Shown: positions 1 through 8,240 of the stretch, piece by piece
How positions within the stretch are numbered: the stretch's first letter is position 1
Layout of the letters: the number at the start of each line of letters is the position of its first letter
Assembly: GCA_016098155.1 (NCBI GenBank)
Contig: JAAAJB010000532.1
Span: 1-24,905, forward strand
DNA from: Actinomortierella ambigua
Taxonomy: Eukaryota > Mortierellomycota > Mortierellomycetes > Mortierellales > Mortierellaceae
Direction: 5' to 3'
DNA: 24,905 nt
Position numbers and translations under genes: made by a program
The notes under the pieces: generated by a model
What the model was told of the DNA's origin: nothing
Databases searched by the model: none
Seen by the model: only the letters and a program-made list of their open reading frames with translations

Positions 1-484
1 GGTAGTCACCATAGCGTGGGAGAATCTTGGCAGGGATGGTGAAGCGGATGCCATCCACCTCAGCATCGTGCTTGAGCTCACCGACATAGGTGATGTCGAC
101 CTCGACCTTGGCCCCTGCAGGGATGTTACCGACACTGGTCGCGAAACAATCGGAGACTTCACGAGCCTGCTCGAAGAGCGCGGCTCGCTGGCCGGTCGCA
201 ACAGCTTCCTTGAAGTCTTGCTTGGCCTTTTCACGCTCTTTTACTTCACCAACAATGGTGCGGTTGCCGACGCGGCATGTGAAGGCAACAACGCTCACAC
301 CTTCGTACAGAGGGAAGGCGTATCGCACCTCACGTAGCTTTGTTGCAGACGAGTTCACAAAGGTCTGAGTGAGCTTGGTGCGGGATGTCGAAGCCAAGAT
401 GGTCGTGTGAACTTTGACGTCGACCAGCGGCAGGTATTGACGTGTGGCATCGACGGTATAGAAACCACAGACAGTGCTCGCCAT
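1..484 (-). CDS. VIT-domain protein, N-terminal part (3' end beyond the left edge)
   Basis: An open frame starts at the ATG at 484-482 and stays open to base 1, giving about 161 residues. The protein begins MASTVCGFYTVD and contains the hallmarks of a VIT (vault/inter-alpha-trypsin) domain: LPLVDVKVHTTI, a run giving FVNSS, then YAFPLYEGVSVVAFTCRVGNR, followed by the EVKEREKAKQDFKEAVATGQ stretch and the SVGNIPAGAKVEVDITYVGEL strand. In this family the VIT domain is normally followed by a von Willebrand A domain, which would lie off the window; that part is inference. Family members include inter-alpha-trypsin inhibitor heavy chains, PARP4 and many fungal proteins of unknown role. The start is favoured because the family match begins only about 10 residues in and a TATA box lies about 155 nt upstream. 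No intron is visible in this part. Confidence 0.85.
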   Translation of the reverse strand, partial: MASTVCGFYTVDATRQYLPLVDVKVHTTILASTSRTKLTQTFVNSSATKLREVRYAFPLYEGVSVVAFTCRVGNRTIVGEVKEREKAKQDFKEAVATGQRAALFEQAREVSDCFATSVGNIPAGAKVEVDITYVGELKHDAEVDGIRFTIPAKILPRYGDY

Positions 485-938
485 GGCAGGTAAGGTGATG
501 TAGTTAGTAGGAAAAGGCAGAGGTAGTAGCAGCAACAGTAGGCGACGGCGTAAAGTCAGTGGTAGCTAGTAAAGGGGGAGGGTTTGGTGAACGAGTGTGG
601 GAGTAAAATAAAATGGCAACGAGGGAATCTTTGGGTCCTTTTATACTTGAGCAAGCAGAAAAGAGAGATTGCCAAGAGGTCTAGATTTGAGGGCAGGCAG
701 TGCAATAAGAATGAGTGAGATGAGGCGCAGTGTTTTAGGGTTGATGTCTCGACTCTTTTTTGCCGTGCCAGACGGTCGACGTGAAGAGCCGACAACTTTG
801 ACCCACACTGCCCCCCCCAAACCCCAAACTGGGGTCCAGTCCCCTGCCTGAGAGGGGCCATGCAATCCTCATGTGTTATGTAATAAAAAAAAAAGTCTAA
901 TTCGCATGTCCCCCTCGCCTTGTTCTCATTCTCTGCAC
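485..938. other. Divergent intergenic region between VIT and F-box genes
   Basis: This region separates two genes transcribed away from each other. It contains the minus-strand TATA box at 639-645, a G-rich stretch near 570-600 (pyrimidine-rich in the sense of the VIT gene), a C8 run near 811-818 and an A-run near 885-894 just before the F-box start. I see no coding sequence that I would support. Confidence 0.6.
639..645 (-). promoter_or_regulatory. TATA box of the VIT-domain gene
   Basis: The minus strand reads GTATAAAAGG here, a full TATAAAA consensus. It lies about 155 nt upstream of the VIT-gene ATG at 484, in the 454-bp divergent intergenic region shared with the plus-strand F-box gene. 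The assignment to the VIT gene rests on orientation and distance only. Confidence 0.5.
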
Positions 939-2555
939 ATGGCATCCATCTTTGACATTGGCGAGATTGTCCATGGCATTGCAACGCGGCTCGACACCCA
1001 TGACTTGGCCCGCTGCCTACGTGTCTCTCGCAGATACCACGTAGCATTCGCTCCCTACCTCTATAGCAAGTTCAGCACCCTTTCCGCCGCCTACTTGTCA
1101 CGAGGATGCTCACCAGCTGCCTTGTTTGCGCGGTATGGCAGGCTCGTCCAGGTCCTCACCGTCGCACACCCAATTGATCTGCAAGCCATTGCAGACCACA
1201 CGACTAACCTCAAGCACCTGCAGCTCTCCCTCCGGGGGTATCAAGGCTACATGTACGAAACCTTTCCGGACGACGAATACCTACAGCATACATCACTGGC
1301 CCGCAATCTCAACTGGGGCGCTATCTGTAAGTCTGTTGGTACGCTGTTGGACGCCAACACTCGCCTACAGAGCCTCATGCTGGACACCTGTGGTGAGGGT
1401 AAACAGGACCTACCCGATTTCAAAAAGCTATTGCTGCAGCCTTCGCGACTCGCTTTCCTCGCCCGCTTGACCCTTTGTCACTTTTGCTATGGCACTCGGA
1501 CCATCCTCGACCTCCTTGCCCACTTTGAGAGGCTCCGTGAGGTCATCATCCAATTTGATGGCCATCCGTTGATCGATCATCAGCCAGAGCAGTTCCTTCC
1601 CTGCTACCAGCTCGAGCGAATCAATATTGGCCACGTTGCAGCCGACCCAGGCTTAGTACTGTTCAATACCACGCTCTGGGAACACTGCCCTCGTCTCACA
1701 TCCCTTGAAATTGCCAGTGTCACCGCGAAGGAAATAGCAAAAATCGCCCAGCGAGTGTTTGAAGGGCCTATGACAGACAGTGTCGATCTCAGCATAAAGT
1801 GGCTCCTCGACAAGAAGCTGCCAACGCGTACAATCCGGTCCTTCCGTATGCAGACCTGCGACGTTGGCCAAAACACCCTCGGCGTTTTTCTCTCACCAGA
1901 GCGATCTCCTCATCTAAAGATTCTCAGCCTCGAGCGCTGCAGCATACGCATCCCAAGCCGTCTCATCCAAGACCTCTTGACTTCGTGCCCTGCCCTTGAG
2001 GAGTTCATAGTGGGAGCGTCAACGCTGGACATAGCCACGACCACAACTATCTCCGCCCTAGACATTGTGGGCCATGGCCCTTGGGTCTGCCACGGATTGA
2101 AGGTGCTGAAGATACCGATTGTTGGCCTCTGTCACTGCAGAACACCTCCATCACCAAGAAGCGATGAGGATGCCCGGCCGCATCCTCCTCTCCAAGATCA
2201 CTCCAAGTGCCGTAGTCTCGAACGGGCAGTCTATCATCAGTTAGCGCAGTTGCGTCGACTGCGAACATTGCATGTTGGCAGAGATGTCAAGCTCACATGG
2301 GCCAGGAGAAACGGTCCCGCGCACCTTCTACAGGGCACTTTGTCGTTCTCGTTGGCAAATGGACTCGATGAACTGGGACCATTATTCGACCTGGAAAAAG
2401 TGGATGCGACCGATCTATATCTTGCTGTGGGATTGCCTGAGGCGCAGTGGATGGCGCGTCACTGGCCACGGTGGCACTATATGGGTGGGCTCGATCCAAG
2501 GTCGGAGGGCGGAACGTGGCTCAAGGAGAACAAGTCTGGATTCCTTTTCTTTTAG
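939..2555 (+). CDS. F-box protein with leucine-rich-repeat-like region
   Basis: A single-exon gene of 538 aa. Residues 3-45 form an F-box-like helical module (IFDIGEIVHGIATRLD, then HDLARCLRVSRRYHVAF). It is followed by irregular leucine-rich repeats such as LKHLQLSLRG, LQSLMLDTC, LARLTLCHFC, LTSLEIASVTAK and LKILSLERCSIRIP. The C-terminus (PEAQWMARHWPRWHYMGG) matches the style of the expanded F-box/LRR families of early-diverging fungi. Such proteins are expected to bind Skp1 through the F-box and present substrates to an SCF ubiquitin ligase; the substrate is unknown. The frame is open upstream to an in-frame ATG at 906, but I chose 939 because the F-box begins right after it. The gene converges on the Aquarius gene: a canonical AATAAA lies at 2758-2763, only 9 bases from the Aquarius stop codon, and a weaker AATAAT at 2580-2585. 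Confidence 0.85.
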   Translation: MASIFDIGEIVHGIATRLDTHDLARCLRVSRRYHVAFAPYLYSKFSTLSAAYLSRGCSPAALFARYGRLVQVLTVAHPIDLQAIADHTTNLKHLQLSLRGYQGYMYETFPDDEYLQHTSLARNLNWGAICKSVGTLLDANTRLQSLMLDTCGEGKQDLPDFKKLLLQPSRLAFLARLTLCHFCYGTRTILDLLAHFERLREVIIQFDGHPLIDHQPEQFLPCYQLERINIGHVAADPGLVLFNTTLWEHCPRLTSLEIASVTAKEIAKIAQRVFEGPMTDSVDLSIKWLLDKKLPTRTIRSFRMQTCDVGQNTLGVFLSPERSPHLKILSLERCSIRIPSRLIQDLLTSCPALEEFIVGASTLDIATTTTISALDIVGHGPWVCHGLKVLKIPIVGLCHCRTPPSPRSDEDARPHPPLQDHSKCRSLERAVYHQLAQLRRLRTLHVGRDVKLTWARRNGPAHLLQGTLSFSLANGLDELGPLFDLEKVDATDLYLAVGLPEAQWMARHWPRWHYMGGLDPRSEGGTWLKENKSGFLFF

Positions 2556-2757
2556 CTTCCTGTGCGAAAACTGCATGACAATAATATGAGCGAATGTTGT
2601 TTTTTTTCCAACGCACACTGTCAGCATAGAGTTAGCACTGGGGAGGGGGGGAATATTGTTTGGCCAACCTCAGCCTATGGTCACAACGGACTTTAACGTC
2701 GCCATTCCAGCATTGCCACATTTCAAGAAAAAAAAGGGTAGCTGTTCAATCGAAAAA

Positions 2758-2763
2758 AATAAA
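2758..2763 (+). terminator. Possible poly(A) signal of the plus-strand F-box gene
   Basis: AATAAA on the plus strand about 200 nt after the F-box stop. Cleavage downstream of it would make the F-box transcript overlap the 3' end of the opposite-strand Aquarius gene. The closer AATAAT at 2580-2585 is an alternative. Confidence 0.3.
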
Positions 2764-2771
2764 GTAAAGTT

Positions 2772-5700
2772 CTAATCTCTATCTACCTCCATAGAGCCGC
2801 CTTCCTTCTGCTCCTCTGCCATCTCCGTATCCTGAGCACCTTCTCCTTCCTGCTGCTGTTGCTGCTGCTGGTCCTGACCAACAGCTTCATCCAAAGCCGC
2901 CACACCAGTGGTCTGCATGTACTGCTGCTGCTGTTGGATAGCATACTGCTGCTGTTCCTTCATCATGCCAAACACATACTGGCCCATCTGCTCGACCGTC
3001 AGAATCTCATACTTCTTGCCCGCGCTTTCGTCCTCCTTCACTTGTTCCTTCGCGGCCTTTTTCTTCTTGGCAGCAGCTTTCTTCGACGCCTTTTTACCGC
3101 CTTTCTTGCCGCCCTTCTTATCTGTGGCAGCATCTTCCTCCTCCTCCTCTTCGCCCTCTTCTTCACGACCATCCGTCTTGTTGGCAAGGCTCTCAACCAA
3201 CCGCGTGGTGTTGGGGTACATCTCTCCCGCCTGGACCCACAGGTTCGTGGGGCGGTCGAGCAAGCGCTTGAGAGCAGGCTCGAGCTCATGGCAGTTCTGG
3301 AACAGCTTCATGCGTCCAAAGACATACAATCCCAACCGTGCACGCGACAACGCGACGACCAATCGACGGACATCTCGGATATGGCCCACGGCCTTGGTAC
3401 GCACCAACGACAGCAACACAAAGTCGTTTTGCTGACCCTGGTACTTGTCCACGGTCGTCACAGCCGCCGGACGGCCGAAAAGCGCTGGGTTCCAACTGCA
3501 CCGTTGCCTCAACACATCGCGGATCAAATCCTTTTGTCCGTTGTACGTCGTCAGGATCGAAATCTTCTCCGCCGGGTAACCCAACAGCCGCATGTATTGG
3601 TACACCGCCACCACATACTCGGCCTCGCCCAGGTTTTGAATGAAATGCGGTCGTGGTGCGGTCTCGCCCTTGCCCTTGTAGTTGTCGACGTTGATGAACT
3701 GGTAGTCGTGCACAAAACCCGCGTTCGCTTGCTTGTACTCGGTGCTCTCCAGCACGTTTGGCAGATCGCCCAGGTTCTTGTACCGCCACTTGTACAGCGC
3801 CGCCATGTCCGACCGTGTGCGTCCCTGAGCATCCAGCTCGATCGCCGGCACACCCAACCGCACAAAGCGTGTAAACATCGACTGCTCCATGTTGCCGTAC
3901 TGCTGGAAGGCCGTGTTCTTGACCACGGGCGGCAACTGGTTATGATCACCGATCAGAATCACACGCTTCAACCGGTTCTGATGCCCATCTTCGGGCTCCT
4001 GCAACAGCATCGGAATAAACGTCTCCACCTCCAGGATCTGAGCCGCCTCCTCCATCACAATGTTGTCGTACTTGAATCCCAACTGCACCAACTCGCGACG
4101 CTTCAGCGCCGCATGGGTGCACGTCATGGCAATAATCTTGGCCTCCTTCGTCAGCAGGTAGTTGGCCCGGTCGTAGCTCGTCCGCAACAGCTCGAACGCA
4201 CTCACTTCCTCCAGTTGCTCAAACAGCTTGGCCAGATGCCGGAAACATCCCCGTGCTGCCTCGCGCACCTCGCCCACATTGGTGCAGTCGGAAAACAGCG
4301 GCAAAGGTGCGTTGCTAAAGAAGCCGTGGAAGGGGAAGGCCTCTTGGATCGCCTTCATCTTGTCCGCATCCTCATCCTGCTCGCTCGCGTCCTCCTCATC
4401 TCGCTCATCCGTCACACCAGCCTGTGCCTGGAAGGCCTCCCACAGCGGCACGACGTGGTACGAGTAGAAATAGCCAGCAGTTTCACATGTCGCTCCATGC
4501 TCACCACCAATAGCCAGTGACTGTGCCAGTCGATCCACTTCCGCCAACAGCGTAACGCGCTTCTCCAGGAACGACGTCACACGGCCGTACTTGCTAAAGC
4601 TGAGCTCCGTGTTCAGCTCCTCCTCACCGTGACCGAGACGCAGCAGATGGCGTTCGTCCACATCCAGAGCAATGATCTTCTCAAACAGCTGATTCAGCGC
4701 CTGGTTGCTGTGCGTCACTAGGAGTGTGTGCTGGTTTGGAAAGTTGTTGTACAGGTTGGCAATAATCTGCACCGCCACATCCGTCTTGCCCGTGCCCGGC
4801 GGTCCCACCACAAGTGTCAGCCCCGGGTTCGTACCAGCCTTGATGGCCTCGACCTGTGTCGGTGTGAACCGTACTTGGTTGCGCTTGGGAACATCCTCTG
4901 GGTAGGGCCCCATGTTGGGCGTCGTGTACGTCTTGACCTCCAGCGCCTTGTCCGCTGGATCCTCCGCCTTCTCTTCCTCTTCTTCCACTTCCGCCTTCTT
5001 CTTCGACTTTGACTTTTTGCCCTTCTCGCCTCCAGCCTTGCGCTTTTTGGACGCTGATGCGGCGGCCGATGATCCCTTGGCTGCATCAGGGAACTTGACA
5101 ATGAACGGGACCTGTAGCGATTCTTCAGCATATCCCTCGACTGGCTTGACCTCCTTCGCAGGGAATGAGGCCTTCAGATGGTCATAGTCCAAGAAGGTGT
5201 CGCGGAAGTCAATCTCCTTGATCTGGCCAGGTAGCTGGGAATAATGAGCGCAGTCTGGATTGCCATAGCCCAAAAACACATTGTGCAGCCACTCGGGCAC
5301 CATCAGCTCGCTTTGCATCAGGTCACGGATTGTCTCCAGGACAGGCTTAAAGTTGTTCTCCTGAGGCTTTCTTCGCAGCAGAACGTTAAACGTCTGGTAA
5401 ACATCCTCGCCACCAGGCTTCCGTGCCGCTTCCTGATCGATCTTGTACTGGTTTGCGTCCAGGGCCACGCGGAAAGTCCTGGTGTTGCCCTGGCGGTGCT
5501 CCTGAATCAATTTGGGGTCCTTCTTGTTGTCGAGCGGACGTCCGTTGGGGCCAATGATGTTCACCACCTCACAGCCTCGAACATACTTCAGACCATAGTG
5601 CCTCCGGAACGACGTTTTTCCATCCCACATCTCTGCCGTTTCATCGTGCGCCTGGATTGTCAGCAGGAACAACACATCATGCTCGCGCACTGCCTCCCAT

Positions 5701-8082
5701 TCTGCTTGAATCGCATCCGTATAGCGTCGCACATTGAACGTCACATCGGCCGTGACCATGGCAGGTTTGTCCTCACCCAGCTCCGGCTTCAGGACCTTTG
5801 TCATTCTACACGAAATGCATCGATGAAAAAAGAGTTAGAAAAAAAATCATTGATTGGCTGACAACAATGAGACTCCTCTCCAAGCACAAAAAAGCCACCG
5901 ACACATGATCAAACACTTACTGGAAATGGCTGATAGGTGCTGCATTGCGAGACCATCCCGTGAACTGGGTTGCGCGCTCAGAGTCGGCAGGTCGTGGGCC
6001 AAGGCGCTTGACAGCGTCCTCGATATCCTGGCGGATTTCGTAGTTGGATTCCAAGCGGAACAAGTTGAAATTACGCAGCAGGTAGTCGTGGAGCGTCAAA
6101 AACTGCAAGTTGAGCTTGGGCAGGGCCAGGGGCCGATCCGTGTCATAGTTTTCCTCCTGCACAGCAGCATCCTCAAACAGCGCGTTCTCATCCGGGTACA
6201 ACGGCATGGAGTTGATGCGATCGATTTGGCTGTGGCGCTTCTCAAACTTTAACAAAAGACACTCAGTCAACAGGTCGCGGCTATTTGACGCCGTGTGGAT
6301 CAGCTGCTGCGTGCGGATGTGGAATAGGTGGCAGAGGTGCTTCAGGCGCTCGTCCGAGAGCGCATCAAAATACCCACGAAGCACTGTCCGCTGCTCAATC
6401 GAGGCCAAGTTGGACATGGCCAGATCCATCAATTCATCCCTGAACTCTGAGAATGCGAGCCTCTATGGTGTCGAAAACGAGAAACGTAGTTTGGAATTAA
6501 AAAAAAATGTCAAGACTTGACAATCAATAGATCAACAATGTTCTGTTTTCCCGCTTCCTGTGAACACTGTTTTACCTGGAGCTTGGAGAGCTGTGCAGAA
6601 TGAGCCTCGATCATGTCTTCTTTTGTGAGCGCCATGCCTGTGTAGCTGTTGATCTCGAAGCCAGCATAAAATTCGAGAATCTCAAGCAACTGAGAAAACA
6701 ATGTGCCCTGCTCCTTGTCCTTGGCAAGATCGGCCAACTTGCAGAACGCCACAACCTGATGATCATTCAGCAACGTGTTGAAATATCTTCTTGTTGGCAA
6801 CTGAGCTTCCAGATCAATCATAAATTCCATGAAACGCTCGCAATAGGCTATCCGCTCAGATGATTCTAATTGAGTATCATAGGGGAATAAAAGTCGGGTA
6901 AGACCCTGGGCTCCAGCACAAACACACATACAAACACACTCCATCCGCACATATCAAATATTTGAAGAAGACGAAAGACGAACCTTCACTGTCAAGGCTC
7001 GACTCGAGAATCGCAAAGAAGTGCTGGATCATAGTGCTCAACCACGATCGTTCAAAGACGGCGCGCTTCTTTTGTGTGTCATCCTGGCTGTTAAACTTCT
7101 TTTCCAGGTGGTTCCAGAATTTGAGCAGCTGGGTATTCTCCTTGAATTCTTCCTCCCTTCGTGCCTGCGAGACCAGATTATGCCATGTCGATAATGAGAC
7201 CAGCCTGTAGAAGATTGACCAGAACAAAAAAAGAGCGAGTATGAGTGGACAGTCTTCGAGCTGAGAACGATGTGGAGCGGGGGGTGGGGGAATTCCAAAT
7301 CATCTATGCATACCGCATGCATTCTGTCCGAACAAGGGCATTCTCCAAGCTCTGAAAACAGTTGATCATGAACACAAGCAAAAGGCGTCGGGTACGCAAG
7401 TCCAACTCTTGATCTGTAGATAGCCGCAACGCCTCATGGAAGAAAGACTGAAAGTTGGCTGGCTGCTTCTCAAATATTTCTAAACAAAACAGCATCGATT
7501 GAGAGTGAATGTTAGAAAGAAAAAAAAGAAACGTATCCTAGGTGACAGTGATGATGACAAGAAAGCCAGAGCGACTTTTGGGATACATACCCCATGCGGG
7601 AACACGACTACGAAACTTCTCGTTCACCATCAGAATTATAGACAGGACATGGTTTCTTGAAGACTCGACCGGGTCGTAATGCACCCACAGGTACTACATG
7701 ACGGCGATCAAGTGATAAAATAAAGGCAGTTTTTTTTTTAGCAACTTATTTCTTCCTGGATCAATCTGACATTTTGCACGATTTTGTGATCCCCTCTGCT
7801 GATCTCTCTTACCTTTTCCAGATACTGATTGATCTCCAGTATGGCCAAGCGGTTGATACTGAAGTTGTGCTTGAGCAGCTCATCCTCATAGATGGACTCG
7901 ACCAGTTTGGCGTCCCACTCGGCCTCGCCTTCGCCCTCTTTGTTCCAGCGATCAGCGAGGGCGGAGATGGCATCATTCTGAATGTCCCTGACTGTCGGTC
8001 GGTACGCGCCCGCAAAAGTGCTGGTGGAGGTAGAAGGGGCAGCAGGCTGTTCGCCAGTCTGCGCGGCATCAGTCATCTCCAT
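2772..8082 (-). CDS. AQR: Aquarius, intron-binding spliceosomal RNA helicase
   Basis: Seven exons joined by hand: 8082-7813, 7693-7591, 7479-7314, 7204-6984, 6865-6576, 6462-5921, 5805-2772. All introns are GT-AG and all phases agree, giving 1541 aa against about 1485 in human. Aquarius is an SF1/Upf1-like helicase that sits on the intron upstream of the branch site with Syf1, Isy1 and a cyclophilin. The N-terminal half is the helical repeat scaffold (PLYPDEN, LALPKLNLQFLTLHDYLLRN, FRLESNYEIRQDIEDAV). Motifs are intact: Walker A GPPGTGKT at about 865-872, EEAA at 1116-1119, GDHNQLPP at 1150-1157, TVDKYQGQQND at 1315-1325 and SRARLG at about 1351-1356. A Lys-rich then Glu-rich insert precedes the first RecA domain, and the C-terminus carries a Lys-rich (nuclear-localisation-like) block and Gln runs. 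ATG 8076 is an alternative start two codons in. The upstream F-box gene ends only 157 bp before the start. Confidence 0.95.
2835..2965 (-). repeat. CAG-type glutamine codon runs in the Aquarius C-terminus
   Basis: Imperfect CAG/CAA repeats code for three glutamine blocks (QQQQQQQ, QQQQQ and QQQ) in the tail after the helicase core. They lie outside conserved domains and are likely length-variable. Confidence 0.7.
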
Positions 8083-8234
8083 GGTGATCAGGGGATAGAA
8101 TTGTCTTGTACTCGAAATGCAACTTTCTCCATGCATCAGTGAGCGAGGACAAGTTGGTGGTGGCGGACACAGCCTGAGCATGGAAGACGTTTTCCAAGAC
8201 GTTGCACAAAATTTTTCAAAAATTGGTGGCAATT

Positions 8235-8240
8235 TTTATT
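8235..8240 (-). terminator. Poly(A) signal overlapping the F-box stop codon
   Basis: The minus strand reads TGAATAAAAATT: the last A of the TGA stop (8242-8240) is the first base of AATAAA. Only 157 bp separate this stop from the Aquarius ATG, so a very short 3' UTR would be useful here. Confidence 0.5.

Noticed and set aside
811..846. Small palindromes around CCCCAAACTGGGG and ACTGGGGTCCAGT
   Set aside because: Stems of only 4-5 bp in a C-rich stretch are expected by chance.
873..938. Earlier starts for the plus-strand F-box gene (GTG at 873, ATG at 906)
   Set aside because: The extension is low-complexity and the F-box begins right at the 939 ATG. The 906 ATG cannot be fully excluded.
2859..4520. 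A 553-codon plus-strand open frame inside Aquarius
   Set aside because: It is exactly antisense to a strongly conserved helicase exon. Long antisense frames arise from the codon bias of that exon, and the product has no domain.
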